From positions 8,834,698 to 8,898,697 of the forward strand of contig JARUPZ010000019.1 of assembly GCA_031213475.1 (NCBI GenBank): DNA of 64,000 nt, written 5' to 3'. The position numbers were made by a program, and so were the translations under genes. Shown one piece after another: positions 47,986 to 58,114 of this stretch (its first letter is position 1; every line of letters begins with the position of its first letter). The notes beneath the pieces are model-generated. The model was given only the letters and a program-made list of their open reading frames with translations, searched no databases and was not told the DNA's origin. This DNA comes from Nereocystis luetkeana (lineage: Eukaryota > Sar > Phaeophyceae > Laminariales > Laminariaceae).

Positions 47986-50413
47986 GGCCGTTCCTAACGA
48001 ACCGAAAAAAAATCACGGATCGTGATATTTTGGCACTTCTTGAGGCCTGCTTCGCCGTCGGGCAGAAGAGAAAACGGCAAAATTAGGGCCGTTCCTAACG
48101 AACCGAAAAAAAATCACGATTCGTGACTTTTTGGCATGCCAAAATATCACGATCCGTGACATTTCAGTTCTAACGAAAAAGGCCGAAAAACGTCACGTTT
48201 CGTGATAGTTTCAAATTGTAAAAATTCCAATATTTCAAACCCAACGATTTTTGGGGGTGGAGGCAACTCTCGCGAGTGGGGCACGGCCAGGCCGAGACGG
48301 GCCTACCGCGCCTGGCTCGGCCCGTGATATATTCGAATCACGGGCCGAAGCCTAACCCAGCCTGCGAGATTCCTCTTTCACCGACCGTCGGCCAAGCCCG
48401 GTTCGAGACGTTCCATCTCGCAGGGCGTCTCTGTCCGGCCTGGCCTGTGACATCCTCAGGTCATTTTCGCGTTTGTCTTCAAGCTGTGGCTCCTCCTCCT
48501 CGAAATTTGGAGGTCACAACCTGCTCGCGCTCAGCGGTGTCTTTGGGTAGCCGCCCGTTGTCCACAAGCGGCGTACGAAGCAGAGTCTGCCATGCCCCCA
48601 TACCGACCTTCGGATACCGTTGGTGCGCGTGAGTTGCGTAGTACCTTGATCAGACGTGATTGGAGACAAGACGAATGTCACGAATCGTGATATTGTTTTT
48701 TTAGGGCCGGTCTTAACGAGGGAGAAAAAAACGAAAAAAAACGAACAGACTTTTGTCTTTCTCCAAAAACAGCAGGTTGAGTCCTAACGAGAAAAAAAAA
48801 AAAAAAACGAAACAAAAATAAGAAGCCGAGTCGATTTTTTGCGCGGTGCAATTTTTCGGAATGACTCAACCGCCATAGCACGTGATTCCCGGCGTTAGCG
48901 CTCGATGGCGACGGTGGATAGACACAACTCGCACACGCGAGGCACCCTCCACATCAGGCGGTTCTCGTGGTCCAACCCGCTCCCTACGGAGTGCTCTAGA
49001 ACTTGTGTATCGGCCATCGCTGTTCGATGGCAGACGTTTGAATGTTGAGTTGGACTCGAAAAATTTACCGCCACAGCCACTTCCTGATCCCCCGTTTTTT
49101 TGCGAGGGCACCCCATGGTGATTCCCTATACCCATACGAGCTCGTGCCTTCAGCAGACAAGCCCCGTGGCAGCCACATGCACTACCTCGGCCATCGTGCG
49201 CTCGCCAACCGGTCGTAGAAACTTTATCGGAACTTCATCCCAACGCTTCGAGCTCCTACTATTTTCCTCTTCGACCCTGGGTATGCCATATTTCGTTTAT
49301 TTGGCACCCATTTCGTTTTTTTTAAGGGCCGGTCTTAACGAGGGCAAAATAAACGAAAAAAAACGAAATAAAAAACGAAGAGCAGATCTAAAGAGCACGT
49401 GAGTTTTATTGATCAAATTACAAAATTTAAAAGTGATCCCGATACCTCCGTTTGCACATTTTAAGTCCCAGAGGACTTGAAAAAAAACGAAATGGGTGCC
49501 AAATAAACGAAATGTGGTATACCTAGGGTCGAAGAGGAACATAGGAGGAGCTCGAAGCGTTGGGATGAAGTTCCGATAAAGTTTCTACGACCGGCTGGCA
49601 AGCGCACGATGGCCGAGGTATGCATGTGGCTGCCACACGGCTTATCTGCTGACGGCCCGAGCACATATGGGTAGGGAATCACCATGGGGTGCCCTCGCAA
49701 AAAAACGGGGGATCAGGAAGTGGCTGTGGCGGTATATCTTTAGACATGAGTCCCACTCAACATTCAAACGTCTGCCATCGAACAGCAATGACCGATACAC
49801 AAGCTCTATTAATAGAGCACTCCGTAGGGAGCGGGTTGGACCACGAGAACCGCCTGCTGTGGAGGGTGCCTCACGTGTGCGAGTTGTGTCTATCCAGGGT
49901 CGCTGTCGAGCGCTATCGCCGGGAATCACGTGCTGTGGCGGTTGAGTCATTCCGAAAAATTGCACCGCGCAAAAAATCGACTCGGCTTCTTATTTTTGTT
50001 TCGTGTTTTTTTTTTTTTTTTTTCTCGTTAGGACTCAACCTGCTGTTTTTTGCGAAAGACGAAAGAAAGTCTGTTCGTTTTATTTCGTTTTTTTTCGTTT
50101 TTTTCGCCCTCGTTAAGACCGGCCCTCTCGGACTTAAAAAAAGCGAAATGTGAAAACGGAGGTATCGGGATCTCTACTTCTAATTCTTTTAAGTTGACCA
50201 ATAAAACTCACGTGCTCTTTAGTTCTGTTTTTCGTTTTTTCATTTCGTTTTTTTTTTGGTCGTTTTTCCCTCGTTACGACCGGCTCTTAGGGAAAAGCTA
50301 AAAAAAATGGCGTCATGAATCGTGTTTTTTTTTGTCGTGATTCACGACAAAAAAATCACGATTCACGACAAAAATCTCACGGATCGTGTTTTTTTTTGTT
50401 TGTTAGGAGTGGC
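47984..50413. mobile_element. Nested TIR/foldback cluster
   Basis: Starts with AGGGCCGTTCCTAACGAACC at 47984 (duplicated at about 48087 by a ~103-bp tandem) and closes with the diverged inverse (CACGGATCGTGTTTTTTTTT, TTGTTAGGAGTGGCT) at about 50413. It contains a second copy of the 42581-43195 element (48087-48700) and a foldback element. The flanks on the two sides rejoin as a contiguous match to 9600-9700. Confidence 0.75.
48703..50287. mobile_element. Foldback element with alternating inverted modules
   Basis: The terminal word AGGGCCGGTCTTAACGAGGG occurs at 48703 and 49325 in plus and, inverted, ending at 50126 and 50287. Module P (48703-49324, about 620 bp) is inverted at about 49486-50126. 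Module X (49325-49480, about 155 bp) is inverted at 50127-50287. The order is P-X-P'-X'. Frames inside P (IDTTRTREAPST, YRPSLFDGRRLNVE) are conserved in both arms but match no family I know. Confidence 0.85.
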
Positions 50414-50740
50414 TCGTATGTAGATGTTCTGAAACGAATTCCGTCAGGAAGAAAAGTACTTTATGCCGTAAGGTTAATTCTCGCTGGGAATGCGTCGAGC
50501 AGAATGCCGAAAGCGCCCTTTCATAATGTCCCTGTTTGCCCTGGTATAGCATCCAGGGGAGTCACTCACCGATACGCGTATACCTGGTGTATAAATATAA
50601 ATATAGAAGGCAGAAGCCTAAGGCTGGGTCTTATGCATTTTTTTTCGAGTGATTAAAAAAGGCAGGGAGTCGGATTTTCCACCGGCAAAAAGCCACACCA
50701 GATCGATGCGCCATGTGCCGTCTTATCGTGATTTTGGTTT

Positions 50741-50860
50741 TATTCCATGGGAGAACTAAAAGAACAGAACACAACCGACATTTTGAACTCCACGTGGACT
50801 TATTTCATGGGAGAACTAAAAGAACAGAACACAACCGACATTTTGAACTTCACGTGGACC
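50741..50860 (+). repeat. 60-bp tandem duplication
   Basis: TATTYCATGGGAGAACTAAA..CACGTGGAC appears twice head to tail with one or two mismatches. Confidence 0.93.
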
Positions 50861-51949
50861 ACGACACGAACGAGAGTCGCTCACGCCGGGTTGGGCGATC
50901 AACCTTCATCAAAGCAGCAGAATGTGGAACCCCCTGGGGAGCTGCGTAAGGGGTTTGCTAGTCGCTGGACCAGCAAGGAGCTCTCGCCCTCGCGGGGCAT
51001 GAGCTGCTTGCGGGGGTCGTAGTCAGAAAAAAAAAGTTAGATTATTTTGATACTGCTGCTGTAGTCTCGTCCAATTCGTTTCCAAAGTTGTTTTGCCTGG
51101 AGCAGCTGCAGTTGGGCGGCCGCAAGGGACACGATGGTGGCCAAGGTACTGATGCCCTCCCTCTCCGTGATGGCCGATGCACAAGTGTTGGAGCTCAGCT
51201 GTGTACAAGCGTAACCAAGCATGTAGCGTCGTGACCCGTCATTAACCCAGTCTATAACCTAAACAAAGTTGTATAATGCCACCGAGGTCTTGTGCAAAAG
51301 CAAGTTTTATCACTTTCAGAGTTGATCAGAAAAGGCTGCCAAAAAAAATCATTTCATCGAAATTCAGGAGTGATAAAATCTCGGAGGAACATTTTTCCCA
51401 CCAAACAGGCCCCATAAGACGTGATTTTGATCAAATCTGATCAGACATGGGACCAGATACCCCGAAGCCTCCGTAAACAGTCATATTATCACCTAAAAAA
51501 AAATGCTCAAGATCCGGCCTAAAACAGGTACATCCTGCAACCAAGAAAAACACACGCCCCATCCGGTGTTTTGTGTTTTGTGTTTTTGGCCATGAAAAAT
51601 CACGAACATGTTTTTTTTCGCGCGCATGAACAGGTGAGCATTCTGGAAAATGTATACCTGGTACCAGGCATTGCGTATCATACGCCGTATTTTACTTATT
51701 TATTCATTTTTGATCATCACTTCCACTTTCCAGCCTAACTCGTAGGAGGTTTTACCCTCGACGACCTTCTGGACAAGCCGTGGTCACAGGTGTCGTACCC
51801 TTCTCCCGCCCGGTACGTGCCTTTATTTTTTGTCGTGCATAGGGTTCAGCATTCCCGCTGCTCGTCGATTTTCATCGAATGTAGCTAACTCACGCTCTCG
51901 CGCTTTCCGCTAATCAATTTATTTCATGCAAGAAAAAGCCCTTGCGAGC
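50861..51949. other. Gene-poor stretch
   Basis: No coding or repeat signal beyond a TACCWGGTA palindrome at 51655. Confidence 0.4.
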
Positions 51950-52029
51950 ATGCACTCGGTGGGACTTGAACCCACGAAATTGATCTTGATAGGCACGCGG
52001 ACCACCTACCAAGCCACCGGGGACGCCGG
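51950..52029 (-). other. tRNA-derived sequence with A and B boxes, not a functional tRNA
   Basis: On the minus strand TGGCTTGGTAGG fits the A box with one mismatch and GGTTCAAGTCC fits the B box exactly, with a paired T-stem (GTGGG/CCCAC) and correct spacing for a tRNA. The acceptor and anticodon stems do not pair, so it is a tRNA pseudogene or SINE head. Confidence 0.55.
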
Positions 52030-52906
52030 CTGTGTGTGTGTGTGTTCTTCACATGAAACCGTTCTTTCTACCCGTCGACATCCAGCACAACCAGTGTCCG
52101 TGCCGATTCTTCAATCCTAGAAGAGATACAAGTTCTGTGGTCACAAAGCTACGCCACAGAGATACTACGTTGCCACGTGTGCAGTGTGAACTGCAGTGGG
52201 CAATGCAAAGCCATGTCATCATACTAGATACGACAGGCACGACATACGCAATCTATGAAATAGTGAAACGAAAAGAAACAATCAAAGAGAAAACAAAAAC
52301 AAGGTAGACAAATCGAAAAAGAAAAAGAAGAAAAATGAAAGCAAAATCTAAGAGAAACAATCTGTCGTGCCCCCCCCCCCGCAGGCGAGGTGGCCAACAC
52401 TTGAAAAAGAACGAGCTGGAAAAAAGAAGAAATAACAAAAAACACCACTGCTTGTGAACAGAGTAAGACAAAGAACCAAGGACAAAGTAACAAGGAAAAA
52501 TAAGAAAGGGGAAATAACAGGCAGACCAAAGCCCAAAGCACCTTCCAGGTGGCGGCAGCAGCTTGTGGTACGAGTAGTATAGCCAGGTTCTCCCTGCTAA
52601 TCCGCCTGGTACCTTGCTACCCAGACTGCCGTCTCCGCCCTGCGTTCGTCAACTATGCCCAGCCCCTTGGCGTCAGACAATACGAGCCGAGCAGAGCAGG
52701 TTCGTCTTCCAACCACGCCACACGGCTCCTTGAGTACGGCTTATCAATCAGAAAAGGAAGAGGAAGAGAAAAAATGAAATGAAAATAACGGAGAGTCAGC
52801 GCAAGAAAGAAAAACAAAACAAAACTAAAAGAGAAGACAAGGGAAGACCACGTTCGAGCCAGCTGCACCAGTTGGTAGCACTAGTAGTATGGTCATATTC
52901 TACTTC
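52030..52906. other. 3' flank of the LINE, A/T-rich
   Basis: Long A/G-rich runs on the plus strand (T/C-rich in the LINE sense) and a C-tract at 52369-52380. The 3' end of the LINE was not resolved. Confidence 0.4.
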
Positions 52907-55500
52907 CTAGTCGACTTGGTGCCTTGCTACCCTGTCTGCCATCTCCTTCCTACTTTCGTCTACGGCCGTTTCCCTTCTACCCCTCCTGTTCCCCCCCCTC
53001 TCCGCATTCCCTCGGTCGGGCTTTATGCCACTTCTCCTGTTGCCCCCTCCCCCCCCGTTCCTTTGGGCACCATCCACGGCGGATGCGCGGCGCTGTCTAC
53101 TCATCTCAGCCTCAGCCTCGTGCCACCTCACCATGAACCGTTCGGCTGCTTCAAGGATCCCCCGGTACCACTTCCCCACCTTTTTGGCTGCAGTGGACCA
53201 CAACGCGGTCTCAACTCCAAACACCAAGGGGGCAACTTCCGTTGACCCTTCGGTGGCTCGGAACTCCCTAAGGTCTTCGACTATGCATCTATGCCAAGTC
53301 TTACACTGTCCGCCTGGTCTCGGGTTCTCCCCACCAGCTATCGTCCCGAGCATTACCCGATTGGGTAATCGCTCCTTGCTTTGCCGTGCCACGCCCCCCG
53401 CAAAGAAGAGCCGCCGTTTACGAATGGTCGTTTCGGTGCTCTCGCAACGTGTCATCTTGAGGGCCTTCGCGTACGAGAGGGTGGCATGGTCAGTATGAAG
53501 TCGGCGCTGGAAGCCAATGACTCGCAACAGGACTTGGTGGTGAGCCGTTCGAAGCTTGGCAAAGTGTTCCGCTCTGAGGGTCCACGTCACACACCCGTAC
53601 AGCAGGGTCTCAATCACCTCGGCCTTCAGCATTCGGACTTTAAGGCTAAGGGGGGCGGTCGTCCTATCATACAACTCCGGGCCGAACCGTTTGAGGCATG
53701 CTCGCATGAGGCGGATCCGTCGGTCGATTTCGAGCGAGAGGTCAGCGTTTTCGTGGATAACGCCGCCTAGGTATAAGAACTGGGTCGTCTGCTTATACCT
53801 CTGACCTGCCGCTTCGATGACGAGCGGTGGTGCGAGGGTTGTCCGGTCTGGTGTTTGTAGGACCATTGTCTCAGTCTTCTTTTCCGACACCGTGAGGCCT
53901 GCTGCTTCGAAGACAGTCACGATGACTGTCATCATTTTTGCGAGCCCTTCAGCCGACTTCGAGACAATTCCTGCATCGTCGGCGTACAACATGCCCCATA
54001 CAGACCTTCGCACGCACGCCAATGGCTCCTCCTTCCCTGTTCGAACTACTCCAGCTTCCCAGAGGTGGACCAAATCCCTTGCAATGGCTTCGTCTTGGCT
54101 GAAGCGTACTAGTACGACGTGTAACGCAGCAGCGAAGAACACGTTGAACAGTAACGGTGATAGTACAAAGCCTTGCCGCAGCCCCTGCGTGACATCAAAC
54201 CATTCCGAGAGCTCGCCGTCATCAGTACGCACGCGAGCCCGCATGCCATCGTGGAAATTACGGATAATTCTCAGCATCTTGGTTGGTACGCCAAAGCGTG
54301 TGAGTACCTTCCATAACAGCTCTCGGTCGACAGAGTCGTACGCTTTCTGCAGATCGATGAAGCACACGTATAAGGGGATTTTCCTCTGTCGTCCGAGCTC
54401 TTGCAGCCGGCGCACGACGAACAACATATCAATCGTTGATCGTGCGGGGCGGAAGCCGCACTGTTCCTCGGGGAGTAGTTCCTCGGTCTCGCAGTAGTTG
54501 CTGAGGCGGGACGCGACGATTTTCAACAACACTTTGCCTGCGTGGGCAACAAGCGAAATCCCTCTATAGTTGTTGCAGTCAGTTCGATCCTTCTTTTTGT
54601 GAAGGACCTTGATGATCGCATCTTTCCATTGCTGAGGGACTTCTCCTGTTAACCAAACACTGACAAGGATGTTGTGAAAGCGCTGGGCGAATGCCGGGTG
54701 GTCGATTTTTAGGAGTTCGACCGGGAGACCATCTGGCCCGACAGCTTTCCAATTCGACATCCCCTTAAGTGCTTCGGTCATCTCGTCTATGGATGGTTCA
54801 TCTTCAAGCGACAGTTTAGGCGGTCGCGGTGGCAAGAGGTCGATGATCGTGGGATCGAGTTTCAGCGACTTCGTGTTCAAGAGTTTGTGGTAAAACCCCG
54901 CCCATCGTTCACGAATTCGCACCTTATCCCGTAGGATCGTGCCATCCTCGTCCCTAATGAACTGTTCGCTCCTCGCTTTAGTCCCTTCCAATCCTACCGT
55001 ACTCTTAAGGTGCTTGTAAAAGCCTCTTTGGTCGTTGTTCGCTAGGAGTCGTTCGGTTTCGGCAAGGTACGCTTCGAAGTACGCATGCAGTCCTGCGGCA
55101 ATCACCTTCTGCAGGTTCGTACACGCAGATCTCAGGGTCTTCCACGCGGTTCTGTCCCGGGGGTGGGCACGCAAGAATTGTCGTGCATCCTCCCTCGCTG
55201 TCCATGCTGGCATGAATGCGGCCAAGGTTTCGGCAGACTCACACCATCCATGTCTGCGATGGCGAAGTGCAGGGGGTGGTACCTCTTTTTCGACCGCATC
55301 AATAACAGCCGTAGTGAAAATCTCAACCATACCAGACGTATTACGGGGCTGGATAGGCTGGTTGAGAGTGGAGATGATCCTGGAGACTACTCGTTCACGA
55401 CAATTTCCATCGGACATAAAAAGCTGCCTGTCGAACTCTCGGCGTTTATACACACACAGTACTCTTACGAGGATGGGTGGATTCTTCGATTGATTTCGTG
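52907..55500 (-). CDS. LINE-type reverse transcriptase, 5'-truncated
   Basis: One open frame of about 850 codons on the minus strand, open to a TGA near 55503, with no ATG fitting a natural N-terminus. The reverse transcriptase runs from about residue 235 ([14 protein letters not shown]), through [49 protein letters not shown] and [14 protein letters not shown], to the catalytic YADD near residue 490 (plus positions 53975-53986). A C-terminal LINE motif ([19 protein letters not shown]) follows. The usual AP endonuclease is missing, as in 5'-truncated LINE copies. GLRQGF has Phe where Cys is usual. The long intact frame suggests a recent insertion. The clade was not determined. Confidence 0.92.
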
Positions 55501-55633
55501 TTCACACTCACGTAGCCACATCATTAGCATACGTAAAGAACAGCAGTACCAATAGCGTACCAATAGCATCGGGCTTAATTTGAGGTAACACTGCTCGCCG
55601 CCCACCCATTTCAGCATGCACCACCAGTATTAA

Positions 55634-55732
55634 CCCTTTTAGGACCGCAGTCTCGTTTTGGGGACAATTGAGGAAAAACTACTTGGAATTTGACTGGTGT
55701 GTCCCCGAAACGGGACCGGAGTTCTAAAAGGG
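55634..55732. mobile_element. piggyBac-like MITE, complete
   Basis: Ends CCCTTTTAGGACCGCAGT and the inverse of CCCTTTTAGAACTCCGGT, flanked by TTAA at 55630-55633 and 55733-55736, 99 bp. It shares the internal GGGGACAA..GTGTCCCC hairpin with the copies at 22733 and 27340. Confidence 0.88.
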
Positions 55733-55736
55733 TTAA

Positions 55737-56755
55737 AATGGGAAAGATACCTCGTGCGCCATAACCAAAGTAGTTCTGGCGTCCCCCCCCTCGTTTCCAT
55801 CTATGAAGCTACACATATACTTCGAAGTATACGATTTCCGCATTCAGCACCAGTATTAAAACGGGAAGAGACCTCGTGCGCCATAGAAAAAATACTCCTG
55901 GCGCGCCCCCTCGAGGAACAGCTTGCACACGGCGGTGGCATTGAGTTCCTTTTGTGTACTATTATTACTATTAATAGTATATAAAATGTAAGTGAGTCCA
56001 CCTCGACGCGGGGTGTGGCAGATGAATTGCAGTCTGTGTCCATCGTGCTGTATGCGAGCGTGCCAGGTATCATAGTTATGTCGATAGGGTGGGTCGTATG
56101 TACGTAGAACCGTACTCGGGAAGGGGGAGGAGAGCCTGCTATGTGGCCCCGGATCTGAGTTACGACTATTAATAGGCAGGATGGATGGAAAGGGAAAAGA
56201 AGGGCGAATATAACAAATGGGACGAGAAAAAAGAAAAAAGAAAAAAAAGTGGTGATTCTTCGTGTAGGGTGTATATTGGAGACAGCAGTGTACGTATTCC
56301 CTCAGCTTAGCTCAAAATTCGACACAAACCGAAAGCTATTATTAATACTAATAACAGACAAAGTAGACAAATCCAGGTGTAACCTTATTTTTGGAGTGCA
56401 TCTGGTACTGCTGTACATGTTTTTGGTCCCAAGCGGACCAGGTGTCATACGTGTTTGTGGCTATAACCCAACATAGAACTCGCGCGGACGACTCACCATA
56501 AGCTTGCAGAACCGGGTACCAACTCCTATATCATACCGGGTATATCGTAAAATTTAATTCACAAACACCATACTACCTGGTATCAATTTGAATACCAGGT
56601 ATAGAACAAGCACGCCCGATAAGCGTGTGTCGTATAGTTGAGTTTGAACCACTCAATCGGTCGTACTCACAGCTAACGTATTTGTAAGAATTTCATAGAA
56701 ACGCGCCGGAAAAAGAAGCCAAAATAAAAGTCACGGGATGCTTCGAAAAGCATGC
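55737..56755. other. Gene-poor stretch with three TATTAATA octamers
   Basis: Octamers at 55969, 56167 and 56340. Two TACCWGGTA palindromes at 56574 and 56593 face each other. Similarity to 21890-22030 is found at 56120-56270. From about 56690 the sequence aligns with the upstream flank of oxygenase copy A. Confidence 0.5.
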
Positions 56756-56865
56756 TATTACGGGGGACCATAGTTAATAGGACCTATGGTATACATAAAA
56801 ACCCACATATTTAACCATTTTTTACCAACAATATTTGGTCCTATTAACTATGGTCCCCAGTAATA
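56756..56865. mobile_element. TA-flanked mariner-like MITE, copy 4
   Basis: Complete copy with TATTACGGGGGACCATAG and ACTATGGTCCCCAGTAATA ends. The paralogous site upstream of copy A (near 9810) lacks it, reading GTGCTAGTTTT across a single TA. Confidence 0.92.
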
Positions 56866-57226
56866 TTTGTTTTGCGAAGATGACGAGAGAAGAAACGGAT
56901 CCCGAAAACAATCCGTTACGGCGAAAAATACTCAATGAAGGTGCCGCGTGCGGCGAACGATAACCCTAAAACGTTTTGGCCGAAACATACCCCTAAACAA
57001 GCACGCCTTCGGCGAAAAATACGCCGCAGCGCTTCAACACCGTGGCACGGCAAGCCTCACCAGGCCCAAGCCCACCGCCTCGTGGTGTTCTACGCGCAAT
57101 TATGAAGGAACGTGCGCGCCAGCGCAACATTTACCACCTATGAATCGCCCTGGTATGCACGCACTGGCAGTCGTAGTCTGCTGGCAGTACCCGAAGCAAC
57201 CCAGAGCCTGCCAATCGATTTGGTAC

Positions 57227-57335
57227 TATTACGGGGGGCCATAGTTAATAGGACCAAATATTGTTAGTAAAAATGATTAAATATATAGGTTTTTATGTGT
57301 ACCTTTGGTCCTATTAACTATGGTCCCCCGTAATA
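57227..57335. mobile_element. TA-flanked mariner-like MITE, copy 5
   Basis: Complete copy. The empty paralogous site near 10130 reads TTTGGTATTACATAACGTCC, with one TA where this copy has TA on both sides. Confidence 0.93.
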
Positions 57336-58114
57336 CGTGCGTCCAATAAAACGCAATGTAGTGGTATGGAAACCCGTGGAAAATCGTTTCGGGAGGAAAA
57401 AGGAGAGAAAAAGACAGAGAAGGAGAGCCCGCGACGGGGAAAGGACAGAGAATGAGAGCCCGCGACAACAATAGATTACACCACCTTAGCTCCAAGGGTA
57501 GGAGCAATGGTGTAACATTGAATATCAGAATGTTTACGAACGACTGCGCGAACAAAATAAAAAAGGAGGTCGTTGCATCATCGTCACAAGTTGTACGTAT
57601 GCAAGTTTTCCTGTTTTTTTCCACGCTCTATTGTGTGTCGATAACCGCAACCACCCCCGGCACGAGGAGTATGGAGCCCCGATTGTTATGGGAAATGAAG
57701 TGAAAACTGGGACAAAAAACTTGATCCAGGGCAATTGTTGAATGGGACATTTGATGCTCACAGTTTGAGGGCGAGAGGTGCATTGATGGAATTTGACGAG
57801 GTATTTGCACCCGCGACACCATGTGCCAACGCTGTGCAAGGTACAGAATGACCCCGCTCGTGGGAAAATATCCGACAATGCTAAACCTCCCACGTATCCT
57901 TACTTTTGCTGCTCGTCCTTGATTGAGTACCGACGCTTTGGCGAAAGCGTTGGTACCGCTGAAGCCACATCTCCATGGCCGATTACCACGGCAGACCGTC
58001 CTGCTGCACGGCGGCTTAAGAGTACACTGCAGAGCACGGTACTGCTCTGACTAGGGTCTGATTTTGTCCCCTTGTCCTCGTCCTTGCGCCCCCCCTGCCC
58101 TCCGTCTGTCTCCC

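Noticed and set aside
51950-52029. Functional tRNA gene
   Set aside because: A and B boxes are good but acceptor and anticodon stems do not pair.
52907-54497. Long plus-strand ORFs opposite the LINE
   Set aside because: They are antisense shadows of the reverse-transcriptase frame.
10543-58050. Open frame upstream of both oxygenase copies (10543-10818; 57793-58050)
   Set aside because: Open in both copies, but the opposite strand is also open, no start is conserved and no splice path joins it to exon 1.
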